DNA of 64,000 bases from Desulfocucumis sp964643075 (GCA_964643075.1 CAZXQO010000023.1:1-64000), one strand, 5' to 3'. Numbered from the stretch's first letter, positions 43,251 through 51,737 are shown. Numbers and translations are program-made. The notes: generated by a model from the letters alone, not told the origin.

Positions 43251-44159
43251 TTACCAACTCCCCATTCTTTTTATAGTCCACTTGTCTTTCTTTAATGTCT
43301 CCAATACAATTTCTTGCTTCATACTATTCAGTCCGGTAGTGGATATCGTCGCTTCTACCACGGCTGTCGCCTGATCTTCTTTTTGTTCAAAACTTAGAAT
43401 TCTAGCCTGGCTTAACTGGTACCCTCCCAGCGCAGGTATTTTTACTCCCAGGGCTGTATAATTTTCCATGTCCTTACCAGAATAGTAAAACTCAAGCGCC
43501 TGTGTTACGAATGTCTCAAACTCTTCAGGTGGTCGTTCGCGGGGGTACACTAAAGTTGACTGTTTGCTCTCCGGCATCGGCATAATCACCGGCGCTCCCA
43601 ACACAATGGGCTGCTGATCTTTTATTTCTACCGCAACCTCAACGCATTGGTCTAGCGTTTGCCATTCCTGCGGCCTGGCTTTTTGGGTTGAAGGATTAAC
43701 TATGTCCACTATATCCCTGGGGGTCATTATCCTGCTGGCGTCAGATTTTATATCGTCTACAACAACAATCCGTTTCAGGTGCAGCATGAGTTTTACACGG
43801 TACTGGCTGTAATCCTGCTGTACTGACAACACTGACGCCTGGGTGCATTCCTGGCAACCTCCTGGTGGGTCACCTCTGTATCCTTCTATGAATTGACCCA
43901 TCCGGTTCTGGTAGTTTTTAGGATTATTTTTATCAAAGGTGGCCCACTCCAGGGCAAAACTCTTGGCTGTTTCTTCAGCTTTTCTTTGATTTTCTACCTG
44001 TTCGGGCGATACAGCACGGCCCATAACATACGTTTTAGCCTGGGCTGCAAGCCCGGAGGAGCGCACAGAAAATATAAAGCAACCGATAATCAGCGCCCAA
44101 AAAAGAAAAGCGGTGGTCCCGCTGACTACGTTTTTAGGTATTTTCATCTGCATCTTCAT
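43251..44159 (-). CDS. TcpC/VirB8-like conjugation protein, T4SS-B
   Basis: 302 residues, ATG with AGGGGGG upstream. N-terminal membrane anchor (TTAFLFWALIIGCFIFSVRS), then AEETAKSFALEWATFDKNNP and tandem NTF2-like domains ending EIVLETLKKDKWTIKRMGSW. TcpC-type proteins form a VirB8-like scaffold on the outside of the membrane and are essential for transfer in the systems where tested. A CQEC pair at about residues 98-101 is unusual for the family. Confidence 0.85.
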   Translation of the reverse strand: MKMQMKIPKNVVSGTTAFLFWALIIGCFIFSVRSSGLAAQAKTYVMGRAVSPEQVENQRKAEETAKSFALEWATFDKNNPKNYQNRMGQFIEGYRGDPPGGCQECTQASVLSVQQDYSQYRVKLMLHLKRIVVVDDIKSDASRIMTPRDIVDIVNPSTQKARPQEWQTLDQCVEVAVEIKDQQPIVLGAPVIMPMPESKQSTLVYPRERPPEEFETFVTQALEFYYSGKDMENYTALGVKIPALGGYQLSQARILSFEQKEDQATAVVEATISTTGLNSMKQEIVLETLKKDKWTIKRMGSW

Positions 44160-45374
44160 TTAAAAACCCCCCTGGCCAATTAATTCCCTTTGAAGATCCA
44201 ACATCGTGTTAAACTCGTTTTGAGTCAGTGTTTTATGGACGGAAAAGTAATGGTCAGCAAGATAGGTCTCGCCTGTTTCGGGGTCGGTCTTATAAACCAA
44301 AACCCTGCTACCCGATAGCCAGCAGCGCTTTCCATTAAGTATTTCAGCCCGGTTGCGGCTCCACCCTTCTAGCCGCCATGACTGGTACTTGACGTCATTC
44401 TTCAAAATTCCGGATATCAAATCCTGTGGCGTATAAAACAAAGGGCCGCTGGCGTAAAGTTCTATTATCTCATGCGGCCAATCTTCATCTCTTACAGCAC
44501 CTATACTCGCAAAAAAAACAGCCGGGCCGGATTCTTCCTCAAATCCACCGCCGCTGCGCGCGTTTTCCATAAAATTTTCAATATCTGGCCTGATTACCGG
44601 TACAGACTCAAGATAACAGTTTGCATACCCCAGTTTCCCGGTGAAAAATGCAGAACCCCCAACGCTTCGATCGTTTTCGTTATAAGTGCTAATATCCTTT
44701 TCCACAAACCACTTGAAATTCCAGTGAGAGTTCCACCAGTCGAGCATCCGTTTTCTCCTGTCTCTTTCATCAGTGTTCTTAGGATACCGGATAGTTTGAG
44801 CAAATTTTTGGGCATTTTCCAAAGGAATAGTGTATTCTACTCTCTTTCGCTCAATATTCATTCCGGCTAGGGCATCCCGGCCTTCGGCCAGTACGTCCAC
44901 AAAGTCCGTTACAGTGTTTACGTTAAATTTGACCGCATTCAATGTCTGGATTGATTTGCCGAAGCCAATCCAGTTTTCATTTACAGGCTGCGGGTAGCTC
45001 GCCGCTGCCTCTGCCTTTTTTGCCCGGAAATATTCTTCAGTCTGATCGCCATAGGCAATATATGACCCATACATTGTTACGCCTTTGCCCATTAAATTTT
45101 TTATTTCTTCATCCTCTACCCAATCTACACTCGGCTGAACGCTAATGAATTTGTTTGCTTCAACCATGTTCCACTGTCCCCTGTCTTCCACGGTTACGTC
45201 GCCGTAGACAACATAAATGCCTCTGTCGCCATTGTAGGCCACCAGCTTCCCGTTCAGCTTCGCATTCTGAAAACGTATACCTTGTTCGCTATTTGCTTGT
45301 GCTTGTGATACTGTGGTTATCCCGCAAAGCAAAAGAAATAAGGCCATGATTATAAGGCTTTTTGCTTTCGCCAC
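44160..45374 (-). CDS. T4SS-B-associated exported protein
   Basis: 404 residues, GTG start with GGGAGGTG upstream. Signal peptide (LIIMALFLLLCGITTVSQAQ) without a lipobox, unlike its T4SS-A counterpart at 23008-24201. The C-terminal blocks correspond (KRCWLSGSRVLVYK, HYFSVHKTLTQNEF). The middle has RKRMLDWWNSHWNFKWFVEK. Function is not known; an external channel component is inferred from synteny. Confidence 0.72.
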   Translation of the reverse strand: MAKAKSLIIMALFLLLCGITTVSQAQANSEQGIRFQNAKLNGKLVAYNGDRGIYVVYGDVTVEDRGQWNMVEANKFISVQPSVDWVEDEEIKNLMGKGVTMYGSYIAYGDQTEEYFRAKKAEAAASYPQPVNENWIGFGKSIQTLNAVKFNVNTVTDFVDVLAEGRDALAGMNIERKRVEYTIPLENAQKFAQTIRYPKNTDERDRRKRMLDWWNSHWNFKWFVEKDISTYNENDRSVGGSAFFTGKLGYANCYLESVPVIRPDIENFMENARSGGGFEEESGPAVFFASIGAVRDEDWPHEIIELYASGPLFYTPQDLISGILKNDVKYQSWRLEGWSRNRAEILNGKRCWLSGSRVLVYKTDPETGETYLADHYFSVHKTLTQNEFNTMLDLQRELIGQGGF

Positions 45375-45406
45375 CCATTACACCTCCCGGTATTAATTAA
45401 GAATAG

Positions 45407-45450
45407 TTATGCTGATAGGACCGGGTGGGTTCCCGGCCCTTTCAGCATAA
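45407..45450 (-). other. Long imperfect hairpin
   Basis: TTATGCTGA and TCAGCATAA close an inner GC stem (GGCCGGG / CCCGGTCC). It lies between the TcpD-like gene and the exported-protein gene. It lacks a T-run and may stabilise or process the transcript. Confidence 0.55.
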
Positions 45451-45468
45451 GGTTATTCCTTCGCAATT

Positions 45469-45801
45469 TTAACTACCTATTCCAAACAAGCCTTTAATAC
45501 CATCGCCCAAGTCTGTGATCATACCCGGCTCTGTCATTACGTATATAAAAGCCGCTACTGCTATCGTTACTACTGCCCCCACTATTTGACTCCTCATTAT
45601 ACATGCAACACCTATAACACAGGCCGCCACTATCAAAATCAGCTGAAAGAATGCTAAAGTATTTTCTGCCGCAGTCGTCGGATTAAACGCTGCCTCAGCT
45701 CCGGTGGGCGCGGTAAACACAGCCGCCATTCCTGCCATTACTGCTAAAGTCAACAGTTGCGGACCCCATGTCCTTAACAAGTTTTTTATACGGTTTTTCA
45801 A
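45469..45801 (-). CDS. Small exported membrane protein in VirB2/TcpD position, T4SS-B
   Basis: 110 residues from the TTG at 45801, chosen for AAAGGAGGG upstream and because it gives the same length as the T4SS-A protein. Signal region ending GAEA-AFN, then two membrane helices (FFQLILIVAACVIGVACIM and VGAVVTIAVAAFIYVMTEPG), and a short Gly-rich end. VirB2-like pilins share this layout. Confidence 0.75.
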   Translation of the reverse strand: MKNRIKNLLRTWGPQLLTLAVMAGMAAVFTAPTGAEAAFNPTTAAENTLAFFQLILIVAACVIGVACIMRSQIVGAVVTIAVAAFIYVMTEPGMITDLGDGIKGLFGIGS

Positions 45802-45943
45802 TTTAAAGCCCTCCTTTGAAATATTTGAAATAATAGTTGATTGACTGCCGCCGCTGGTTACTAACTTTTTCTTTAACCTATAAACATCCCCCCTTACTTT
45901 TTTAGGCCAACCCAAAAGCTACATTATTGGATAATGCCTTCAT

Positions 45944-45980
45944 AAATAAGAAAACCGCCCTGGGGGCGGTTTTCTTATTT
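45944..45980. terminator. Strong bidirectional terminator
   Basis: AAATAAGAAAACCGCCC pairs perfectly with GGGCGGTTTTCTTATTT across two bases. It separates the VWA lipoprotein gene from the rest of T4SS-B. Confidence 0.9.
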
Positions 45981-47205
45981 AAAATGAATCATCTAGAATT
46001 TTTTTAGATACATATATATTCTTTTTCACCCGGTATTCATTCAACATTGTCCAGCGTTCAAGGACCCATTTATTGATGACAGTCCATTTTTCGTAGTCCA
46101 TCTGATCTTTTATATAAGCAACAGCCACCTTCAGGCGGATATTCTCCATTGCGGAAGTCTCTGACATGGAGAGACTGGCTTTTTTCAGCAGTACTTGATC
46201 GTTTTTGAATCTTTCATAATTCCGTGTCTTCAATTCAGCTTGAAAGGCTCCCTGCAGTTCCTCCTGGCTCTTCACCGTCACATAATTCCCGCCGCCGGCA
46301 GCTGCCGCTTCTTTAAGCTGGCGCTGGACCTTGTCATCCACGTCGAAACCTATTATATTCACTACGGCCTGAATGCCCGACTGGTGAAGAGAACTCGCTG
46401 CGGCTACTGGGTTCCCGCCGCAGGTCTCTATCCCGTCACTCACTAGGTAGATGATGTATTTCGCCCCTTCCTCCTTCTGGGCGGCCAGATCCTGACCAGC
46501 AGCGTACAGGCTTTTAGCTATGGGTGTCCATCCCCGGGGAGAAAAGCGCTGCATCGAATCATTAAAAACTTTTTCGTCATATGTTGAAATTGGATAAACC
46601 AGTTCCGTTTGCGAACCCTCGGCCCGATCTTTTTTTGACGTGCTCCCTTTGTGTCCGAAGACACGTAAACCCGCCTGTGTTCCTGGGGGTAGCTTTGCTA
46701 AGAAATCACTTATAGCCTTTTTGGCCAGGTCCATCTTGACCCCGCCCTGCACGGAGCCCGCCATGCTGCCGCTGCAATCAAGTATCACCTCCACCTTTAG
46801 TTTGTTAACTTCTGATACCGCTACTGTTACCGGCGCATTGGGATCTAGATACAACTCCTGCTGTCTATAGCCAGGATCTTCGATGTAAGCATAGGAGCCC
46901 CGATATTTTGAATATGTCTCACCCACCAGGCTGAGAAGGTAAGCGTAGGTCTTTTCGGTGGAAAGCCCCCTGGGCATCTGCTGTAATTTCTCTTGAACAG
47001 CCTGCACGTCATAACGATCACCGGCGAAGCTTCCTTCATTCTTGTTGGCAAGTACCTTATCCAGCGTCAGAGGAGGTGGGTGTAATTTTTCCTGCCGGGC
47101 CTCATAAGTTGCCCTTTCTCCAGTGTTTTCCGTATGACCAGACATACAGCCAGTAGCTAACACCAACACACACAACAATAGAAACGCTACGTTTTTGATC
47201 CGCAC
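45979..47205 (-). CDS. Lipoprotein with von Willebrand A domain
   Basis: About 408 residues from the GTG at 47205. Lipobox LLLCVLVLATGC, a conserved front domain (HPPPLTLDKVLANKNEGSFA), then a VWA domain with a MIDAS site (VILDCSGSM and later GWTPIA), and a C-terminal helical block (LSMSETSAMENIRLKVAVAY). Such proteins bind ligands in a metal-dependent way; here surface adhesion between donor and recipient is plausible. A paralogue at 48431-48997 keeps only the two outer domains. Confidence 0.87.
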   Translation of the reverse strand: MRIKNVAFLLLCVLVLATGCMSGHTENTGERATYEARQEKLHPPPLTLDKVLANKNEGSFAGDRYDVQAVQEKLQQMPRGLSTEKTYAYLLSLVGETYSKYRGSYAYIEDPGYRQQELYLDPNAPVTVAVSEVNKLKVEVILDCSGSMAGSVQGGVKMDLAKKAISDFLAKLPPGTQAGLRVFGHKGSTSKKDRAEGSQTELVYPISTYDEKVFNDSMQRFSPRGWTPIAKSLYAAGQDLAAQKEEGAKYIIYLVSDGIETCGGNPVAAASSLHQSGIQAVVNIIGFDVDDKVQRQLKEAAAAGGGNYVTVKSQEELQGAFQAELKTRNYERFKNDQVLLKKASLSMSETSAMENIRLKVAVAYIKDQMDYEKWTVINKWVLERWTMLNEYRVKKNIYVSKKILDDSF

Positions 47206-47224
47206 AAATCGCACCACCCCCCTA

Positions 47225-47254
47225 AAAAATAAAAAACCCCGATTTGCCGAGGTT
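47225..47254 (-). terminator. Intrinsic terminator upstream of VWA gene
   Basis: On the minus strand AACCTCG and CGGGGTT pair, followed by TTTTTATTTTTT, just before the VWA gene start. The rest of the 47255-47513 gap is AT-rich and holds nothing I can name. Confidence 0.7.
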
Positions 47255-47513
47255 CTTTAGGTATTCGAATATTCGGATTGAAACTGGTAGAATATTTTCC
47301 AGTTGGTTAACCCGATATTCTTAATATATTTGTACTGTGTAATAATTTAGACAATTTTTTATTCCCTGGAATACAAACAAAGAAGGTTTACTTGATTCCT
47401 TGTGGTAATTATTACTACATGAAACTAATAGAATCTTCAGCATGTAAGTTCGCTTACGCCTAGAATATTAGGTAAAAGACCATATTTTGTCTTATTTATA
47501 GGGGGCGATAAAT

Positions 47514-48359
47514 GTGCGAGTTGAAATGAATATGAATACTTTCAATAAAATCTTTAACGAGAATGGTTGGCGTGAAGCTATGAAATATAAAGATAATTTC
47601 GTCCCAAAATTTTTGTACAAATATTATCCTATATTTGATGATCGATATGTCGATTATGATAAAGAAAATGAATCTCGGTTTGACTCTCTGAGTAATAATA
47701 AGATTTGGGTCTCAAGCTACAAAAGATTTAACGATCCTTTTGAGTTTAAAATGCTTACATTGCATAGAGAAATGATTGAAAGTAGCAACTGGGAGATAGA
47801 ATTCATTGAGAAGTATTTAGATGCTTTTAAAGATAGAACATTAATAGCCTGTTTTAGTTGTGTGGTTGAAAATAATATGCCGCTCTGGGCTCATTATGCA
47901 AGCAACCATTCTGGATATTGCGTTAAATATGCAATTACTAACCCAAAAAATATTTTTCCGGTATCATATGAACCTATACGCACAAAAATGGCCGTTATTC
48001 CAACTATGATCATATCTGAGTTAATAAAATCTTACAATCAAAATCTGAAAGAGCCAACAGAAGATTTTTATAAGTATTTTACATATCTTTATTTTTCTTT
48101 TACGTGTAAACATGTATTCTGGGAATATGAGAATGAATTTAGATTACTCTTTCTATGTATCGATCCTGTCGATGGTTTATCTGTGCCTCTTAAGAATGTC
48201 GGTTTAGCTGTAGAGGGCATATATTTAGGTTGTAAATGCAAAGATATCTATAAGCAAAAACTTACATCAATAGGAAGAAAACTAAAATGCGATGTTTTTG
48301 AAATGTACTTTGACGAATACTCTGAGGCTTACGAATTAAATATTAAAAAAATACTGTAA
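47514..48359 (+). CDS. DUF2971 family protein, AT-rich insertion
   Basis: 281 residues on the plus strand, GTG start with GGGGGCGA upstream. DUF2971 pattern: KFLYKYYP, SSYKRFNDPFEFK and IACFSCVVENNMPLWAHYAS. Function of the family is not settled; members often ride in mobile or defence islands. Base use is much more AT-rich than the neighbours and the gene runs opposite to them, both signs of recent gain. It separates the VWA gene from its paralogue. Confidence 0.82.
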   Translation: MRVEMNMNTFNKIFNENGWREAMKYKDNFVPKFLYKYYPIFDDRYVDYDKENESRFDSLSNNKIWVSSYKRFNDPFEFKMLTLHREMIESSNWEIEFIEKYLDAFKDRTLIACFSCVVENNMPLWAHYASNHSGYCVKYAITNPKNIFPVSYEPIRTKMAVIPTMIISELIKSYNQNLKEPTEDFYKYFTYLYFSFTCKHVFWEYENEFRLLFLCIDPVDGLSVPLKNVGLAVEGIYLGCKCKDIYKQKLTSIGRKLKCDVFEMYFDEYSEAYELNIKKIL

Positions 48360-48410
48360 AGTTGCGATGCATGGTTTGCAAACTCAAGCCAATTGTTGTT
48401 GCATATTATA

Positions 48411-48447
48411 AACATTGTGTGCAGCACCGATTAATATACCGGTGCTG
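48411..48447 (-). terminator. CAGCACCG hairpin, second copy
   Basis: CAGCACCG and CGGTGCTG pair around ten bases, with the same AACATTGTGTG flank as at 31127. Here the hairpin includes the last codons of the gene at 48431-48997. Confidence 0.5.
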
Positions 48448-48997
48448 TATTTTTATCCATAATATTCCTGGCAATAGACAAATCCTGTTCCATCTGATAA
48501 TTGCTTAACATCGTTAAGCGATTTACAACCCATCCGTTTACGACGGACCACTCTCCATAGTTCATCCGGTCCTGCAAAAAAACAAGAGCCGCTATTAGGC
48601 GGTCACTTTCCCTTTTATAGGTATCGGACATGGATAGATTAGTTTTCCAAAGGAGATCCCTGCCCTTGCTTTCCTGATCAGACCCGCCTTCGTTTTCTTC
48701 CAGGTTATCATATATATTCCGGTATTGAACATAGCTCTCTCCCACTAGGCCGAGGATGTAACCGTAGGCATCTTTGGGGGAAATCTCCTTGGGCATCTGT
48801 CTCAGCTGCTCTTGCACCGCCTTTTCGTCATAGCAGTCCCCAGCGAAGGTGCCTTTATCCTTGTTAGCCAGGATCTCCTCCAGTGTCAAGGGAGGGGGGT
48901 GTTTTGTCTTATCGGCCACGCAGCCGGTTGTTGCCATCACCATCACGCATCCCAGCATTAGCAGCCACACCGCATTTCTGATCCACAAAGCCAGCAA
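48431..48997 (-). CDS. Lipoprotein paralogue of the VWA protein, lacking the VWA domain
   Basis: About 188 residues from the TTG at 48997 (GGGGTGAG upstream). Lipobox LMLGCVMVMATTGC, then HPPPLTLEEILANKDKGTFA and the C-terminal block LSMSDTYKRESDRLIAALVF. These match the first ~100 and last ~80 residues of the VWA lipoprotein at 45979-47205, with the whole VWA domain cleanly absent. It may be a competitor, a partner subunit or an older form. Confidence 0.82.
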   Translation of the reverse strand: MLALWIRNAVWLLMLGCVMVMATTGCVADKTKHPPPLTLEEILANKDKGTFAGDCYDEKAVQEQLRQMPKEISPKDAYGYILGLVGESYVQYRNIYDNLEENEGGSDQESKGRDLLWKTNLSMSDTYKRESDRLIAALVFLQDRMNYGEWSVVNGWVVNRLTMLSNYQMEQDLSIARNIMDKNTAPVY

Positions 48998-49040
48998 ATG
49001 AAGCTCACCCCTTCCTATAATTAAAAGTTTTTTAACTCCT

Positions 49041-49328
49041 CTATGCTCCCACTGCCCGCACAAATACCAGTTTCCGTAGCCGTACCGTATCCTTGACGGC
49101 TTCGGCCATATCGTTGAAGGTAAATATCCCGACTCTCTCCAGTCTTCTAAAAGGCTCAGCAGCCTTTCTTTCTGTAGAAAGCTTCTGGTAACTTGGCCAC
49201 CCTTCCATTTCCATTCGAAGAATGTCTTCCACTGCCAGGCACACCGGACCGGTTTCCCGCGTACCAGCCTTGTTAATGGCCTGCACGATAAGGTCATATC
49301 TAGTACGCTTTACTTTTTTTGCTTCCAT
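49041..49328 (-). CDS. Hypothetical protein
   Basis: About 95 residues from the ATG at 49328, overlapping the previous gene. Helical, soluble (YDLIVQAINKAGTRETGPVC). No family recognised. It lies in a run of small genes upstream of the VWA-less lipoprotein. Confidence 0.6.
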   Translation of the reverse strand: MEAKKVKRTRYDLIVQAINKAGTRETGPVCLAVEDILRMEMEGWPSYQKLSTERKAAEPFRRLERVGIFTFNDMAEAVKDTVRLRKLVFVRAVGA

Positions 49329-49674
49329 TAGCATCACCTGCTTCCCTGAATTCGTAAATACAACCACAGTCATGACACATCACTGTACTTTCTCCGCCCA
49401 GGTATCCGTGTACGCCGGACCCGCAGGCCGGACAGTGTGATGTTTTGAATGGTCCATCGGATATAATCAGTACAACCGGGAGAACACCTATTGGTGTTAT
49501 GTTAGGTTCAATCAGCCGTACACTGTACCCATATATATTCATACAAGAAACCTTGTGAATCTTGAGTACCCTGACTATTCCCGTAATCATCTCCTGCCGA
49601 CCGCACTTACCAGCCGCATAACGCTGTACGATGCTGTGTATACGTACCTGTGGCAGGTAATATAATCTGACCAT
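49300..49674 (-). CDS. Hypothetical protein with C-terminal zinc ribbon
   Basis: About 124 residues from the ATG at 49674 (AGGAGG eight bases upstream). A C-terminal pair CPACGSG and CHDCGCIYEF makes a likely zinc ribbon. The N-terminal part is unrecognised. It is followed, with overlap, by the gene at 49041-49328. Confidence 0.62.
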   Translation of the reverse strand: MVRLYYLPQVRIHSIVQRYAAGKCGRQEMITGIVRVLKIHKVSCMNIYGYSVRLIEPNITPIGVLPVVLIISDGPFKTSHCPACGSGVHGYLGGESTVMCHDCGCIYEFREAGDANGSKKSKAY

Positions 49675-49699
49675 CGTCAAAGCCTCCTAAATATGGTAT

Positions 49700-49783
49700 T
49701 TAGGCTAGGGTTTTTTCAAGCAGTTTTTCTTTAATGCCTTCAAAGACTTGATTTGCAAATACTTGTTTTAACCATCCTTTCAT
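49700..49783 (-). CDS. 27-residue peptide coupled to Spo0E-like gene
   Basis: The ATG overlaps the stop of the Spo0E-like gene (ATGA). The 27 codons encode MKGWLKQVFANQVFEGIKEK and LLEKTLA, which would form an amphipathic basic helix. There is no export signal. Tight coupling suggests it is translated. Confidence 0.55.
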   Translation of the reverse strand: MKGWLKQVFANQVFEGIKEKLLEKTLA

Positions 49784-49947
49784 ACTGCCGCATTCCTCCC
49801 TTTAGCCAGAGCATGATAATATTCATTAATCAAATTATCAACTTCCTGGCTTTGTTTGAGGGTAAAAGAACTACCAAGTGGCATGGTATTGAGTTTCTCC
49901 CTTTCGCATTCGATTTTCTTTCGTATCACATCCATTTTTTTCGTCAT
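49780..49947 (-). CDS. Spo0E-like aspartyl-phosphate phosphatase
   Basis: 55 residues, ATG at 49947 with GGGGGATT upstream. Two helices, the second holding SQEVDNLINEYYHALAK, the Spo0E family signature (SQxLDxLIxxYY). These small proteins remove phosphate from Spo0A~P and so delay sporulation. A copy on a mobile element could keep the host vegetative while transfer proceeds. A terminator stands directly upstream. Confidence 0.82.
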   Translation of the reverse strand: MTKKMDVIRKKIECEREKLNTMPLGSSFTLKQSQEVDNLINEYYHALAKGRNAAV

Positions 49948-49960
49948 ATAATCCCCCTAA

Positions 49961-49990
49961 ATAATAAAACCCCCGGGTTATCCCCAGGGG
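49961..49990 (-). terminator. Intrinsic terminator upstream of Spo0E-like gene
   Basis: On the minus strand CCCCTGGG and CCCGGGGG pair around GATAA, followed by TTTTATTATTT, just before the ribosome site. Confidence 0.75.
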
Positions 49991-50015
49991 CAAGCCTAAA
50001 CTATTTTTGGTTAAT

Positions 50016-50396
50016 CTATCTTCCGCCACCATTTATTGCATCCCAAGCCTGACCACTGTATATACTTCTCCTTCCTCCCATCTTTCCGGTTTTATATCCC
50101 TCGTTTATCGGCGACAACTCTTCAAGTAATTGCTTATTAGTATAATCCTTTTGCCCTGGCGGGAGTGGCGGCCTGACAAAGTTTGCTCTTTGTTTTCTCC
50201 TGCCTCTGTTCTTATTTTTAAGATCAATTTCTATCCAATTTATAAAAGGAGCGACTGAGCTACAACCCAACAGCTTTAATAAAGAATTCAAACCGGTTTT
50301 CCCTGAATCTCTGTATATTTGTCGCAGTATTTGAGCCCTCCTGCCGGGTGATGTGCGATATTGCCCAGCTAATTCTCTTAATATTATTGTTGTCAC
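50016..50396 (-). CDS. Hypothetical basic protein
   Basis: 126 residues. Basic (RDSGKTGLNSLLKLLGCSSV; KNKNRGRRKQR), likely nucleic-acid binding, no known domain. It overlaps the upstream gene by four bases. Confidence 0.6.
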   Translation of the reverse strand: MTTIILRELAGQYRTSPGRRAQILRQIYRDSGKTGLNSLLKLLGCSSVAPFINWIEIDLKNKNRGRRKQRANFVRPPLPPGQKDYTNKQLLEELSPINEGYKTGKMGGRRSIYSGQAWDAINGGGR

Positions 50397-50671
50397 CGGA
50401 TCATTCCTCCCCGCATCCTTTCTTTACGGAATTTTGCAAGACACAAGAAATAGTATGGAACCAATTCTTTTTTGCGTGCTATTTCAGGAGGAATTGGGTA
50501 ATAAGAAATCTTCGGCCTAATACCACATTTAATTAACGTCCTTTTAGCCAATAACTTGTATTTAATACGATTGTCTTCTGTCCCCGGGACTATGACATTC
50601 ATAATTCGCACATTATCCACTTCAAATGTTTGGGATTTTCCGTTACAAACGCCTTTGCCAATCAATTCCAT
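50393..50671 (-). CDS. Hypothetical protein
   Basis: About 92 residues from the ATG at 50671 (GGGGTGG upstream). MELIGKGVCNGKSQTFEVDN begins a beta-rich domain; the C-terminus is basic. Translationally coupled (ATGA) to the next gene. No family recognised. Confidence 0.6.
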   Translation of the reverse strand: MELIGKGVCNGKSQTFEVDNVRIMNVIVPGTEDNRIKYKLLAKRTLIKCGIRPKISYYPIPPEIARKKELVPYYFLCLAKFRKERMRGGMIR

Positions 50672-50689
50672 AACATACCACCCCAATAT

Positions 50690-51340
50690 TTTGAAAACGT
50701 GCTTAGCCGGACATTACAATGCCCGCACCCGGCCCGCCAGCGAGTAGGCGCACGTCTATAGGGCCGGATATGTCCCTATTATCATCAAACAGGATTTGAA
50801 AAAAATTTAGCGCCGAGCCTAGCTCTTACGTTCGCGCCAGAAAGGTGGAACCTAAAACGGAGACCTCCCCAGGGGACCGCAATAGACGCCCAAGTATTAA
50901 ACTTGGAAAAATGAAGTTGTCACTTTTCAGTATCATAAACCTCTGAAAAATGCGGGGTCCAATCCTAACATTAAACCTTCGGGCTGCTTTTTGGTTACTA
51001 CCCCCGTTCCTCACCTAAGTCCAGCCCTTCCCGTCTGCGGATTTTCACCGCCCTCCCGAAGAAGGTAATGGCACACGTCCGGGTACACGCTGCCATCTGT
51101 TTGGTTTACGTTCCGTCTGGCTTCACTTTTTACGGCAGTTCCGCCGACTCCCACCGCCACTGCTCTGGTGATTCCGTTTAGCGCGAAAAATCGCGTCCGT
51201 TTACCCAGGCTTTTCTTTACAAAAGGACAAACCTCAAATGTAAAGTGTGGAAATTGTACCTGCATTAAACCCTCTGGCGGCACGCTCCCCGGGCAATTAT
51301 CCCTGCCCCAAAGCATACCGTCTGTATATTTTTTGGAGGT
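50690..51340. other. 650-bp region without a convincing gene; possible structured RNA
   Basis: GC-rich relative to both sides. Contains several hairpins (for example CCAAGTATTAAACTTGG at 50891) and patches such as GGCGGTGAAAATCCGC on the minus strand that look RNA-like. The two minus-strand frames across it have poor codon use and no ribosome sites. I cannot assign a known RNA class. Confidence 0.4.
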
Positions 51341-51350
51341 TTTTTTGCAT

Positions 51351-51635
51351 TTATGTAGAATTTGCTATTTTAATATCGTTGCAAGCAAGTAAGGTATTGC
51401 ATCCACGTAACGGTTCATTTAGAGAAAATAGATCCTCAAACGTTTTATGTGGAAACGCTATTAATGCTCCGACAACAAAATCTATACCTGGATCGTTATG
51501 TCTTGGATCACTGTCTGGTAACCGTACTCTCCACAGTTGAGTTCTTGAAATACTCATCATTTTTGATAATTTTATATCCGTCAATGCTTTAGTTAACTCA
51601 TTAAAAACATCCATCTTTAACTTTACATAAGCCAA
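51351..51635 (-). CDS. Small HTH-like regulator, divergent from XRE gene
   Basis: 94 residues, TTG start with GGGAGGG upstream. LSKMMSISRTQLWRVRLPDS is suggestive of a DNA-binding helix pair, followed by FVVGALIAFPHKTFEDLFSL. It is transcribed away from the XRE repressor, as excision or replication regulators often are. Confidence 0.62.
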   Translation of the reverse strand: MAYVKLKMDVFNELTKALTDIKLSKMMSISRTQLWRVRLPDSDPRHNDPGIDFVVGALIAFPHKTFEDLFSLNEPLRGCNTLLACNDIKIANST

Positions 51636-51671
51636 TATCGTCCCTCCCTTCGATGTTGCGTTGTTGTAAAT

Positions 51672-51700
51672 ATAATATCATTTTAGTGCTGTGCACGCAA
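51672..51700 (-). promoter_or_regulatory. Promoter of the small HTH-like gene
   Basis: TTGCGT and TATTAT with a 17-base spacer on the minus strand. It lies in the shared control region with the XRE gene, where CGCAA/TTGCG motifs repeat (51695, 51721, 51745) and may be operators. Confidence 0.6.
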
Positions 51701-51737
51701 GTGTTAAATTGAAATTTTATTTGCGTTTTCGTAATTG

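Noticed and set aside
51000..51090. Cobalamin riboswitch
   Set aside because: GGTGAAAATCCGC resembles part of one, but the B12 box and the remaining core are missing and no B12 gene follows.
50690..51340. Group II intron
   Set aside because: No domain V-like hairpin and no reverse transcriptase gene nearby.
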